DNA of 64,000 nucleotides from Bacteroidetes bacterium GWF2_43_63 (GTDB taxonomy: Bacteria; Bacteroidota; Bacteroidia; Bacteroidales; DTU049), in NCBI GenBank assembly GCA_001769275.1, contig MEOQ01000042.1, forward strand, positions 1-64,000, given 5' to 3'. This document shows positions 9,813 through 18,519 of this stretch, one piece after another (position 1 is the stretch's first letter; each line of letters begins with the position of its first letter). A model generated the notes under the pieces. The model was not told where the DNA came from. It saw nothing but the letters and a program-made list of their open reading frames with translations, and did not search any database. Both the position numbers and the translations under genes were made by a program.

Positions 9813-12185
9813 TTAATCGTCGGTTCTTAATACCATAAATGAATGCCGCGAAAGCCCTTTTACTTCAAAGTAATACGCGCCTTCTTCGAGATCACTCACC
9901 GGTAGTTTGAAGTGGGTTGTTGTAACTATTCCGAATTCCACTTCGGCTCCGGCAGAATTGTAAATCGTGTATTCCCTGTCAAGCAAAGTAGCGTCGCATG
10001 AGATGAACATGGCTTCGGAGGAGGGGTTGGGATAAATGTTGAGCCATGGTTCTTCGTTACTGAGAAAATCCACCGCAATTACATTGCTGAAATTAAATTT
10101 TCCGTCGAAATCGGTTTGTTTTATTCTGTAATAAGCCACTCCTTTCACCGGTTCCGGATCGGAATATATGTATCGGATAATTGTGTTGCTGTTTCCTGCT
10201 CCGTCAATGTCGTAGAGCGGGTAAAAATCGAAAGCATCTGTTGAACGTTCTATTGTAAAATATGCGTTGTTGCTTTCCGTAGCTGTTTTCCAGATGAGAT
10301 CAATGGTGCTTTCATTCACTACAGCGTAGAAATCGAGAAACGAAACCGGCAACACTTCTGAACAATCGAACGAGGCGCCCCCTGATAGCTGAAAATCTAT
10401 GGTGTAGGCGTTGGGCTCTCGTTTGTCCCATTCGTTGATCATGAGAAAATATTCTTCACCTGCCTTAATTTCCATTTCGGCCACCCACTGGTCGCCTGCT
10501 ACGCCTTCTGCCATATCTCCGGCTTCGACAGTAAGCCCGGTTTTTCCTGGAGGAACATAGGCGGCATAACTGCAGCGGATCGGCATTCCAATATCGCCGC
10601 AGGCGTTGGACTTGTAAATGGCAAAATCCATATCGCTGTTGCCGAGCGGAGTTAGCTCTAATTCCATGATGCCTCCTGAACTCACTTTAAATCTGTACCA
10701 TTCGGTGAAGTTTTCCGAAGTCACACAACTTCCACAGCCTTCCGATGAGGTTCCGGGACCCCATACCTCAGATGAAATTGTTTGATCATCGCAGATGGCT
10801 GTGTTTCTTGGACAATCGTTGTTGTACGAAGAGTCAGGCCCCGCAGGGCTTGGTACGCAGGCCAACTCGGCATTCCATCCTTCCCAGGTTCCGTTGGGTC
10901 TGTTGTTGGAATAGAATGTAAAGGTGAGGCATCCGCTTAGATGAGTAGAGCGAAAAATGCCGCTGGTGTATATCCCGGCCAGTGTAATTATTTTTTTATT
11001 GATGCTGTTTCCACAACCGGCCCAGATAATATCACTGTTTTGAGTAGGTCCGTTGCGAACGATAATATAGTCGTTGCAGACATTTGGATTTAAGGTGTAG
11101 TCAATATCGAGCAGGTTGAACGAGGCCTGAATGGCACTGTAAGGAGTGCCCGGGCAAAATGTGCGGTAAACCGAATTGATATTGTCGTTGTATGGATTGC
11201 CAGGCCCGCCATTGTCATAGTAAGATCCGGTGCAGGTATTCACCAGGCAGATGCCTAAATAAGTGTTTTGGATTCCGACCACAGGATGGAAATAGGGCCC
11301 ACCCTCGGCTTCGGGGCACGCACCACAATCAAACGGACAGTTGTTGCAGGATTCCGACGAACCGCAGAAATAGTCGCCACAAATGTCTGTAAAACTTTCC
11401 GTCGCTCCTATATCAAATGTGCCCTCAGTTATGCTGGTCACACCCAGCCAGTAATATCCTTCGGTCAGCCCTGTAAACTGCACTGTGTCTGAAGATGAAG
11501 CACACACCGCAGAAGCAACAGACGCTGTTTGCCCGGTTGGTGTACATACGTAATCGTACATCAATAAATATTGCACATCGCTCATCGTGGCATTTTGCAT
11601 AAATACATCCACCGTGTTGTTTCCTTCATCGGTTGAGAATCCGTACCAGACGGTGTTTCCGGAGGTCGCGCAGCCGGAACTGAAATCAGCCGTAGCCCCT
11701 ATATTTGATTGCGATGTCAGGTATGTTCCATTGAGCGGAAGCGTTACTGCACTATGAATGTTATCGTTTGAGGTTAAACATCCGATCACACCTCTCCATC
11801 CAGCCAGGACGCCAATTTTATCAGAGACAAATTTAATAGTCAGGCAGCCACAACTGGAATAAACAATTTGAGGCGTTGCCCCTAAACTGAAAGTTTTGAT
11901 TAACGGATCTGCGGTGCTTGGGCCATCGTAAATTGTCATTACATCTTTCAGTGCAATATTCAGCATTGTGAAATCGATATACAACAGTCCTGTGGGACTG
12001 CAAAAGGTCACAATATAGTTTTCATAGCCATTGTAGTTCCCGGTGGAATCGCCGGAGTCGTAAAAAGTGCCGCTGCAGGTTGTAACAGTATCGCCATCGA
12101 ATAAATTAATAAGGTATTTCTGAGCGTGTAAACCACAACTCAACGACAGTAATAGTAATGTAAGGAGCGCTTTATTTTTCATCAT
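9813..12185 (-). CDS. secreted protein with two CUB-like domains and T9SS tail
   Basis: A 790-residue protein from the ATG at 12185, which is preceded by a strong AAAGGAGGCG ribosome site; a start upstream at 12218 is possible but would overlap the previous gene more. The signal peptide ends near LHAQ. The first CUB-like domain is at about 28-142 (CSGTFYDSGDSTGNY..., VMTIYDGPS). A pre-peptidase-like segment and a short Cys knot (YFCGSSESCNNCPFDCGAC) follow. The second CUB-like domain is at about 295-438 (YFHPVVGIQNTYLGIC), the shared Cys module at about 445-605, and the T9SS tail (NIYPNPSSEAM) at about 708-790. It overlaps the small upstream gene by about 14 bp, suggesting translational coupling. 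The function is probably surface binding; no catalytic domain was recognised. Confidence 0.85.
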   Translation of the reverse strand: MMKNKALLTLLLLSLSCGLHAQKYLINLFDGDTVTTCSGTFYDSGDSTGNYNGYENYIVTFCSPTGLLYIDFTMLNIALKDVMTIYDGPSTADPLIKTFSLGATPQIVYSSCGCLTIKFVSDKIGVLAGWRGVIGCLTSNDNIHSAVTLPLNGTYLTSQSNIGATADFSSGCATSGNTVWYGFSTDEGNNTVDVFMQNATMSDVQYLLMYDYVCTPTGQTASVASAVCASSSDTVQFTGLTEGYYWLGVTSITEGTFDIGATESFTDICGDYFCGSSESCNNCPFDCGACPEAEGGPYFHPVVGIQNTYLGICLVNTCTGSYYDNGGPGNPYNDNINSVYRTFCPGTPYSAIQASFNLLDIDYTLNPNVCNDYIIVRNGPTQNSDIIWAGCGNSINKKIITLAGIYTSGIFRSTHLSGCLTFTFYSNNRPNGTWEGWNAELACVPSPAGPDSSYNNDCPRNTAICDDQTISSEVWGPGTSSEGCGSCVTSENFTEWYRFKVSSGGIMELELTPLGNSDMDFAIYKSNACGDIGMPIRCSYAAYVPPGKTGLTVEAGDMAEGVAGDQWVAEMEIKAGEEYFLMINEWDKREPNAYTIDFQLSGGASFDCSEVLPVSFLDFYAVVNESTIDLIWKTATESNNAYFTIERSTDAFDFYPLYDIDGAGNSNTIIRYIYSDPEPVKGVAYYRIKQTDFDGKFNFSNVIAVDFLSNEEPWLNIYPNPSSEAMFISCDATLLDREYTIYNSAGAEVEFGIVTTTHFKLPVSDLEEGAYYFEVKGLSRHSFMVLRTDD

Positions 12186-12468
12186 CGCCTCCTTTCTTTG
12201 ATTCATCGCGGGGTTCAACCACTGCTGTGATTTTTTCTCCCGGAATGGTTACAACAACTTTAATTTTATTTTCCGAAGCAACGTCTTCTGTCTCCGGTTT
12301 CTGCATTATTTTCGATGTCTGGAGAACCAGCCCGGCATCTGCTTTTACAGCATTTGCAGAAGTCTGTATTTTCATGGATTGAGTCTGATTGCTTATCCCT
12401 TGAGCAAGGATTGTTTCGCTCCACAAAAACGATACAGACAAAACGACTACAAATAGTAATGTTTTCAT
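12172..12468 (-). CDS. small secreted protein, partner of the 790-aa CUB/T9SS gene
   Basis: A 98-residue protein from the ATG at 12468 (MKTLLFVVVLSVSFLWSETILAQ signal peptide). The mature part is hydrophilic (QTQSMKIQTSANAVKAD) and ends in a charged tail (DESKKGGDDEK). No domain was recognised. It overlaps the start of the large T9SS gene and resembles the 125-aa protein at 8511-8888 in position and N-terminus. The two small genes look like divergent members of one family, each paired with a CUB/T9SS protein; this is an inference from context. Confidence 0.65.
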   Translation of the reverse strand: MKTLLFVVVLSVSFLWSETILAQGISNQTQSMKIQTSANAVKADAGLVLQTSKIMQKPETEDVASENKIKVVVTIPGEKITAVVEPRDESKKGGDDEK

Positions 12469-13037
12469 ATTATATCCCTCCCACATTTTATTGCCTTAAG
12501 TTACAAAACATCACATATAAAGACAATAAAAAAATAGGCGAAAAAGTGTTAATTAACGACATAAACCAAAAATCGATTTCCGGTTATTGCATTGTGAATA
12601 CACAAAAATGAGTTGGAAAGCGGATGTCTGAAATTATTTGTTGGATTTCAAATTAAATGAACGATTCAAAAATTAATTATAAATGAAAACAGCTGATTAT
12701 TTTTAACAAAACCCTCTTCAGTCCTCATCTTTGGTGTGTTAAGACTGTTGGAAAATCATTGCTTTCGTTACGCGTTGCAAATAGCTGTCAGTAATCAACA
12801 ATCAGCTCTGAGAAGGAGCTTTAAAGGCCAACCTCTCTGCGTCGCAAAGCGACCTGAGTGCTTTGTGCCGCATGCCTCATCATCTCTCCGACTTTTCCAG
12901 GTCACTGCGTGATTCTTGAAGGTCGGGAGCTAAGCCATGCCCTATGCTCTGTGCTTTGTGCCTTGCGCGTTGTGTCTCACGCGTTGCGCTTTGTGCTTTG
13001 TGCTTTGCGCCTCATGCCCTACGTCCCGCGTGTTACG
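12469..13037. other. intergenic region with hairpin-forming repeats
   Basis: About 570 bp. An AT-rich part (12480-12720) probably carries the promoter of the minus-strand pair. Then come repeat-like words: a CTCTCTGCGTCGC...GCGACCTGAGTGC hairpin at 12833-12861, which has a sequence-variant relative at 25995-26025, and a run of 'gctttgtgc/gcgttgcgc' words up to the M23 gene end. Plus-strand open frames here are low-complexity and not credible. Confidence 0.65.
12833..12861. repeat. hairpin repeat, variant 1
   Basis: Contains GTCGC-AAA-GCGAC flanked by CTCTCTGC and CTGAGTGC. The same flanks occur at 25995-26025 around GTCGAT-GAA-ATCGAC, so the stem is kept while its bases change. That is what a selected hairpin would look like. 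Confidence 0.7.
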
Positions 13038-14705
13038 CTATTGCATAAGCCGGTATTCTTTTTCCGTTTTATTCCCGGCCAAATCGGTGAAATCGACGCG
13101 GAGTATTTTCAGTGTGGTTTTTTTTGCCGTACTCAGCGGAATAGTGAAGGTGTCCGATTTTAAATCATAAGTCATCAGCGTCCATTCGCCGTTGATGTAA
13201 GCATTGAATTGGTCAATGTCGGTGCTGTTATCGGTAACCTGCAGTGAGATTTCTTTTTGCCATGTAAGTTTTGAAGTGGCGGGAATATTTGTTTTTGAAA
13301 TCACCGGTGGAATAGTGTCGGTCATGAGTCGGAAAATACCGCTGCGATCAATGTCCGCAGTCATTTTACCATCCTCATTCATCGCGGGTTTCCAGACTTT
13401 GTCAATGTTTTTTCCGGATACTTTTGCCAACAGTATTTTTTCATTTTTTTCTTCCTTCGGAGCGAATGAAACGTGAATGGGTTTTATCAACGGAATTTCG
13501 TTGTAACCAATCTTCCAATACACGTCGGCACCTGTTCCGAATTCGGCCAGCAAAGGCTCGTCCAGGGCCAGATCGCTGTAAAAAGTCCCGGTATCGCATT
13601 TCACTGTCAGATGCTCTGTTGAGAATTCATGAAAATATTTTGTACAGATTACATGCTTTCCAACAGATGGCGCAACAATGTTGCCTTTTCGAATGGTGGT
13701 GCTGAAAACCGAAGGGTTGAATTCCGTATCGGTAGCTTTTACTGTGAGTTTGTGCCGAAGTGTGTCCGTCAGAATAATCAATCCATCGTTTGAATATTGT
13801 TTGAAAAAGCGCTGCCTGAGATGATTCCCGGTGTATGTTGTAACGATCTGCTTGTTGCTGTTTAATCCCGCATAATGATCGAAAACGCCGCGACAGGCGC
13901 CGGACTGGTCAAATGAAAAACGGTCGAAGTTGATACTCCAGATTGGAACATCATCAATCAGGACTTCTATAATTTGCGGCAGGAGCCGGTAGTAGGAAAA
14001 CGACTGAAAATCCTGAACGTCGAAGCCCAGAAAAAACGTGTCGGGGACAATGATTTCGGTGGCCGTGGTAAAAATATTTCCTTTTTTTATTGTTTTGTAA
14101 TAGGTTGCTTTTGCAGGCAGGAAGCCACCTGGCTGCATCCGGTAAATGCTGAGTTGACGAAACTGCGGTTCCATCAGATCATCGACAGGGATGAATTTGA
14201 GCGGGTTCACCGGATCATCGGTGGCGGCATCGCGTATTTCGAAGTGGAGGTGAGCACCAAACGAAAAGCCGCTGTTTCCTGCAATTCCCAGCACCTGTCC
14301 TTTTTTCACAGTGACGGTTCCGGCAGGAATCTGAATATCGGTTTCAAATACTTTGTTTGCGTACTGGTATTCTAAAACCAGCGAATCGATGAATGGTGCA
14401 AAGGAATCGAGATGGCCATACACCGATGAATAGCCGTTGGGGTGGGTGATATAAACCGCTCTTCCATATGACGCAGAATTGTAGCGCACACGCGAAACAT
14501 AGCCGTCCCAGATGGAAAAGACATTCATGTTTGTCCGGTTTCTCACACTCACATCAATGCCTGAATGAAAGTGGTTTTTACGATATTCGGCAAAATTGCT
14601 TGTAAGCTGAATCGGCTTTGTCATTGGAGGATAGGCATTGCTGCTTACCTGTGTCAGAGCGACCAGTGCGTTTGTGAGAAAAATTAAAGTGAGGATATAT
14701 CGCAT
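13038..14705 (-). CDS. M23 family metallopeptidase (LytM-type), secreted
   Basis: A 555-residue secreted protein. The signal peptide covers about residues 1-20. The M23/LytM endopeptidase domain is near the N-terminus (about 25-165), with the zinc ligands H47 and D51 (HFHSGID), a GHL motif at 97-99, and HLH at 152-154 (AHLHFEIRD). All expected catalytic positions are present, so it is probably active on peptide cross-links of peptidoglycan. The rest (about 170-555) is beta-rich with a C-terminal Ig/Big-like segment. Bacteroidota have many such long M23 proteins. Its start codon lies directly after the T tract of the terminator of the upstream TPR gene, and the 3' arm of that hairpin supplies a GGAG ribosome site. 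Confidence 0.9.
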   Translation of the reverse strand: MRYILTLIFLTNALVALTQVSSNAYPPMTKPIQLTSNFAEYRKNHFHSGIDVSVRNRTNMNVFSIWDGYVSRVRYNSASYGRAVYITHPNGYSSVYGHLDSFAPFIDSLVLEYQYANKVFETDIQIPAGTVTVKKGQVLGIAGNSGFSFGAHLHFEIRDAATDDPVNPLKFIPVDDLMEPQFRQLSIYRMQPGGFLPAKATYYKTIKKGNIFTTATEIIVPDTFFLGFDVQDFQSFSYYRLLPQIIEVLIDDVPIWSINFDRFSFDQSGACRGVFDHYAGLNSNKQIVTTYTGNHLRQRFFKQYSNDGLIILTDTLRHKLTVKATDTEFNPSVFSTTIRKGNIVAPSVGKHVICTKYFHEFSTEHLTVKCDTGTFYSDLALDEPLLAEFGTGADVYWKIGYNEIPLIKPIHVSFAPKEEKNEKILLAKVSGKNIDKVWKPAMNEDGKMTADIDRSGIFRLMTDTIPPVISKTNIPATSKLTWQKEISLQVTDNSTDIDQFNAYINGEWTLMTYDLKSDTFTIPLSTAKKTTLKILRVDFTDLAGNKTEKEYRLMQ

Positions 14706-14728
14706 AAAAAAAGCTCCATTGAGGAGCT
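14706..14728 (-). terminator. terminator of the TPR lipoprotein gene, abutting the M23 start codon
   Basis: On the minus strand AGCTCCTC / (A)ATGGAGCT forms a hairpin followed by seven T and then immediately the ATG of the M23 gene. It ends the gene at 14754-15197, and its GGAG sequence lies at ribosome-site distance from the next ATG. Confidence 0.75.
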
Positions 14729-14753
14729 AAAATTAATAAATTCGGGCCAGATT

Positions 14754-15197
14754 CTAGTTTTCAATCTGCTCGTCCCAGCAAAATTCTTTGATTAGGTCAA
14801 AAGCGCCTTTCAAACCAAGTTCAAAAGCTTTTTTCCAGTCAGCGCAGGCGCCTTCTTTGTCGCCGAGCTCGCCTTTGGCAATTCCGCGCAGGTCATACAC
14901 CTCGGCATAGCCGGGTTGCATTTCCAAAGCTTTATTATAATCGCGGATAGCACCTTCAAAATCTTTTAAATGATATTTGCACAAGCCGCGGTAAGCTACA
15001 GCTTCTGCATTGTCAGGGTTCATTTCAGACACTTTGGTGAAAATCTGAATTCCCCCTTTGTAGTCTTTAACTGAAATACGATTGTATCCTTTTTTCAATA
15101 ATTCGTACTCATCCTCAGATCCGGTCAGCTGACTGCTGGTCGTACAGCTTCCCAAGGCAATGAGTAGAATCATCAGCGGAAAGAGTAACTTTTTCAT
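14754..15197 (-). CDS. tetratricopeptide-repeat lipoprotein
   Basis: A 147-residue protein from the ATG at 15197. The N-terminus is a lipoprotein signal with lipobox LGSC (Cys18). The mature part consists of about three TPR units (KGYNRISVKDYKGGIQIF, PDNAEAVAYRGLCKYHLKDFEGAIRDYN, PGYAEVYDLRGIAKGELGDKEGACADW). The last one is of the Sel1/TPR type common in Bacteroidota lipoproteins of unknown function. It probably serves as a periplasmic or outer-membrane protein-binding scaffold. The gene ends with its own terminator and seems monocistronic. Confidence 0.85.
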   Translation of the reverse strand: MKKLLFPLMILLIALGSCTTSSQLTGSEDEYELLKKGYNRISVKDYKGGIQIFTKVSEMNPDNAEAVAYRGLCKYHLKDFEGAIRDYNKALEMQPGYAEVYDLRGIAKGELGDKEGACADWKKAFELGLKGAFDLIKEFCWDEQIEN

Positions 15198-15616
15198 TTT
15201 TCTCAAGTTGGTAATGTCCCCGTTTGTACGATAACAAAAATATTCGGTTTCAAAATTACGAAAATTTCTGTATATGAAATCATTAAAATGTTATTAAAGT
15301 CAAAATCGACTGCTTTGGGGGATGTTGAGAATGTGTTGGTCGGTGAAATATAGTACAAGACCTAGGTCAGCCACCATGAATCATGAACAAGGAGCAAGGA
15401 ATTTTGAAGGAAGAAGTAATCTCCTTAAATCATGAACATAGAACAAGTAATTATGAAGTAAGTTTAAAGTATCCTTCAACGTTCTCACAGCCTTGTTCGT
15501 TATTCCTTGATCAATATTCCTTCATAATTCTCACATCCTTGTTCCTTGTTCAATGTTCAGACGGTCTCAATAAAATATTTTCTACCTTTACTCGTTGTTA
15601 CACACAAAACCAATCT
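15198..15616. other. intergenic region with repeat-derived sequence upstream of porQ
   Basis: About 420 bp. From about 15375 to 15565 it consists of direct and inverted copies of 'catgaacaaggagcaagg' / 'ccttgttccttgttca' words also seen at 5045-5065, 5555-5575 and 9560-9580. An open frame runs through it into porQ, but it has no protein-like character before the GTG at 15617. Confidence 0.7.
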
Positions 15617-16651
15617 GTGAAACGCGTATTCCTTTTTATTTCGATGCTGATGCCTTTGGCTCTCCTCGCACAAAACGGAGCCAACAGAGTGTTTCCTTTT
15701 CTTGAACTTTCCAATAGTTCCCGATTGACGGCTTTGGGTAGCAACATGGCGAGTATTCACGATAATGATGTCAGCCTTGTACTTGCCAATCCATCCTATA
15801 TCAACGATTCGATGCACACGGCACTGGCTCTTAATTATACGGATTATTTTTCTGACATCAATTACGGCTTTGTTACTTATTCGCATACCGCAAAAAAGAT
15901 CGGAAGTTTTGCAGCAAGCGTTCAGTATCTGAATTACGGATCATTTCAGGAAACCGATATTTATGGAAACACACTCGGTGATTTTAATGCTTACGATATG
16001 GCCGTCACCTTGGGCTGGGGCCGCAAACTGCATGATAATTTTTCTATCGGTGCCAATGCAAAATTAATTTATTCCGATTTGTATAAAGTTGTTTCATCAG
16101 GCCTGGCGGTAGATCTGGCGGGCAGTTATTTTAACGACAAAAAGTATTTCAGTGCTACGCTGGCTGTCCGGAACGCTGGTCGGCAGATGAATACTTACGT
16201 TCAGGGCGTTTCCGAACCATTGCCTTTCGATGTTCAACTCGGTGTTTCAAAACGATTGTTGCACATGCCTCTGCGGTTTTCTGTACTCGCGCACCATCTG
16301 TATAAATGGGATATCCGCTATAATAATCCTGCTGATGCCGAATACGACCCACTCACAAGTTTGATTATTGAAGAAAGAAAATTGAGCGCGTTCGGCGATA
16401 AGCTGATGAGGCATTTCGTTATCGGCGCAGAGATTGCTCCGTCGAAATCTTTTGCCTTTCGTATTGGATATAATTATCAGCGACGAAAAGAACTTACCGT
16501 GTCCTCGCGTTTATCAACAGTTGGACTCAGCTGGGGCTTTGGATTCCGTATAAAGAAATTCTATTTTTCCTATGCACGCAGCGCCTATCATTTGGCCGGT
16601 TCTCCCAATGTGATTACGCTCTCGACAAAGATTGATGATTTTTTGAATTAA
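15617..16651 (+). CDS. porQ: type IX secretion system protein PorQ-like outer-membrane barrel
   Basis: A 344-residue protein counted from the GTG at 15617. That start gives a clean signal peptide (MKRVFLFISMLMPLALLAQ); the longer frame from 15383 runs through repeat DNA. The mature sequence NGANRVFPFLELSNSSRLTALGS and the following alternating strands match the PorQ family, a PorV/FadL-like barrel involved in T9SS function. The length fits the family. It stands alone on the plus strand between minus-strand genes. The presence of several T9SS cargo genes in the window supports the call. Confidence 0.85.
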   Translation: MKRVFLFISMLMPLALLAQNGANRVFPFLELSNSSRLTALGSNMASIHDNDVSLVLANPSYINDSMHTALALNYTDYFSDINYGFVTYSHTAKKIGSFAASVQYLNYGSFQETDIYGNTLGDFNAYDMAVTLGWGRKLHDNFSIGANAKLIYSDLYKVVSSGLAVDLAGSYFNDKKYFSATLAVRNAGRQMNTYVQGVSEPLPFDVQLGVSKRLLHMPLRFSVLAHHLYKWDIRYNNPADAEYDPLTSLIIEERKLSAFGDKLMRHFVIGAEIAPSKSFAFRIGYNYQRRKELTVSSRLSTVGLSWGFGFRIKKFYFSYARSAYHLAGSPNVITLSTKIDDFLN

Positions 16652-16735
16652 GTCGTTACACGTGGAATTTATCCCGATGCAAGCGGGAATCGTTACACGT
16701 GGAATTTATTCCGCTGAAAGCGGAAGGCGTTACGG
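16652..16735. repeat. tandem short repeat with hairpins after porQ
   Basis: Two copies of a CGTTACACGTGGAATTTAT unit of about 37 bp, each followed by a short hairpin (TCCCG..CGGGA and TTCCGC..GCGGAA), plus a third partial CGTTACG. The hairpin stems differ in sequence but pair. A TCACGTTTTACGTGA palindrome follows at about 16782. The rest up to 16901 is tgcg-type repeat words; nothing coding is seen. Confidence 0.65.
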
Positions 16736-16901
16736 ATTCTCAGTTAAATCTCTCTTCACACATTTCCACACCGGCGAACGAGTCACGTTTTACGTGAGCC
16801 TCACATCTGCGAAGCAGCACATCTTCACATATTTCTTCGCACTGGCGCGGATCTGTCATTCGTGACAGTGAGTTTGCGCGTTGTGCCGCATGCCGTATGC
16901 T

Positions 16902-17732
16902 TCATGCCTTATGCCCAGCCTCAAACGCCAGATACTGCTTATACGGGTCCTGATTGAATACATCACAAAGCTCGCTGTAGAGCGGTGATCCAGAGTTAGC
17001 CAGATATTCGGGTTTCTCAAAAAACAATTCAGTGGAAACTGCAAAATACTCGTGAATGTTTGAATAACCGTATTCACGCAGCAATCCATGACGCTGGTAG
17101 GGATTGTAGATCTCGAATTTTGCGCGCATAAAAACCGGTTTCAGTTTCATGAGTAAATGATGATAGCTCGCATCTTTTTCAATGATCTCAATCGCAAATG
17201 CATGAGCGAGCTCGTGCAGCCCAACGTTGCGGCCATCTGTTGCATCGCGAAGGCCTATTTCAAAATCTTCCCATGAAAGACAAATCATTCCGTTTACATC
17301 CACCTCCCCTTTGTATTGTCGCTTGGTGCGCGGGTCGAGATAATGTGCAGGAAAAACTTTTATTTTATTCAGATAGCCCAACAGACTTTTTTCAAGTCCA
17401 AAAGTAATCTCAACAAATGTTGCTGAAATCAGGATTACCTGTCTGGGGCCCAATATTAATCCGGCCTGCGGATAAAAAACGGTGCTGCGGTTAAATTTGA
17501 TTACGCGCCAGATAAATTCCCGTTTCTTTTCCGGAGATAATGTTTTGTAATAATACATTTCGTTCAGCAGAATTTTATCAATGTCTGCTTCGTGACGATG
17601 CAGCGGTATATGAACGCCTTGTTCGGTTTCAGTATCGCTTGCTGTAAGAAACATGGAGGGAAATTTTAATTTGAGGTACATTATTCCCCCCAAAAAAACA
17701 GCAAATAAAATAATTGCACCGGCTTCGCTCAT
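16902..17732 (-). CDS. mtfA: MtfA-like zinc metallopeptidase (M90 family) with N-terminal membrane segment
   Basis: A 276-residue protein from the ATG at 17732; a GTG at 17738 is the alternative. An N-terminal hydrophobic segment lies at about 5-22 and the M90 catalytic motif HELAHAFAIE at residues 173-182, with H173, E174 and H177. The family includes E. coli MtfA, which modulates the Mlc repressor; that role should not be assumed here. The membrane segment is common in Bacteroidota members. It follows kdsB almost directly (stop at 17739), so kinase, kdsB and this gene likely share a transcript. Confidence 0.85.
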   Translation of the reverse strand: MSEAGAIILFAVFLGGIMYLKLKFPSMFLTASDTETEQGVHIPLHRHEADIDKILLNEMYYYKTLSPEKKREFIWRVIKFNRSTVFYPQAGLILGPRQVILISATFVEITFGLEKSLLGYLNKIKVFPAHYLDPRTKRQYKGEVDVNGMICLSWEDFEIGLRDATDGRNVGLHELAHAFAIEIIEKDASYHHLLMKLKPVFMRAKFEIYNPYQRHGLLREYGYSNIHEYFAVSTELFFEKPEYLANSGSPLYSELCDVFNQDPYKQYLAFEAGHKA

Positions 17733-17738
17733 AAACAC

Positions 17739-18518
17739 CTACAATAACGAATTTCTGAAGATATCGGGAAAATGCTCTTTCAGACTTTCGATATCGGAGG
17801 GAACATCTACGGAATGGCCACGGTAGCGGGTTTCAATTACCCTGATAGAATATCCGTTTTCGAGCCAGCGCAATTGCTCGAGCGATTCGGCTTGCTCAAG
17901 TCGCGATGGCTGCAGCTTTATAAGTTGCGATAACGTTTTGATGCGGTATGCATAAACACCGATGTGCTGACGAAACGGAAACTGTTCGAACAGAAACTTG
18001 TCGCGGCGCGGATTCCGGATGAAGGGAATTATTGACCGGCTAAAATACATGGCATTGCCCGAAGTATTTACAACCACTTTCATGCAGTTTTCCGAAAACA
18101 ATGCATCATCCGAATCGAAGGGCCTTACAAGGGTTGCAATGTTTACTCTCGGGTCGGTGAATGCTGCTGCAAGCTGATCAATAATAGCAGGATCGATAAA
18201 TGGTTCATCACCCTGAATGTTTATGATAACAGTTTCCTCATCGTTGGCATCTGCACCGGCCAGCAAAGCAGCTTCGAAACAACGGTCGGTTCCGCTTGGA
18301 TGATTTGATGCCGTCATTAAAGCTTTCCCCCCAAACATTTCTGCTTTCTGGAGGATGCGGTTGTCGTCGGTAGCAATAAATAATTGCGACAACCAGGTGG
18401 CCTTCGACGCATTTTCAAATACCCACTGTATCATTGGCTTTCCGGCAATGATGGCGAGCGGTTTTCCGGGAAACCTCAGTGAGGCATAGCGTGCAGGTAT
18501 GATTCCGATGAATTTCAT
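17739..18518 (-). CDS. kdsB: 3-deoxy-manno-octulosonate cytidylyltransferase
   Basis: A 259-residue cytosolic enzyme that makes CMP-Kdo from CTP and Kdo for lipid A core synthesis. The start at 18518 gives the canonical IGIIPARYASLRFPGKPL N-terminus; the longer frame adds nine residues overlapping the previous gene. Visible motifs are FIATDDNRI, INIQGDEPFID (nucleotide and Mg binding), HIGVYAYRI and the C-terminal LEQLRWLENGY.I.V. Length and motifs are complete. Only one base separates the upstream kinase stop codon from this ATG. Confidence 0.97.
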   Translation of the reverse strand: MKFIGIIPARYASLRFPGKPLAIIAGKPMIQWVFENASKATWLSQLFIATDDNRILQKAEMFGGKALMTASNHPSGTDRCFEAALLAGADANDEETVIINIQGDEPFIDPAIIDQLAAAFTDPRVNIATLVRPFDSDDALFSENCMKVVVNTSGNAMYFSRSIIPFIRNPRRDKFLFEQFPFRQHIGVYAYRIKTLSQLIKLQPSRLEQAESLEQLRWLENGYSIRVIETRYRGHSVDVPSDIESLKEHFPDIFRNSLL

Positions 18519-18519
18519 A

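Noticed and set aside
12858-13170. Plus-strand Cys/Leu-rich frames
   Set aside because: They are translations of repeated 'gctttgtgc' words, with no ribosome site or family match.
15383-15616. N-terminal extension of porQ
   Set aside because: It is repeat-derived sequence and hides the signal peptide that starts at the GTG at 15617.
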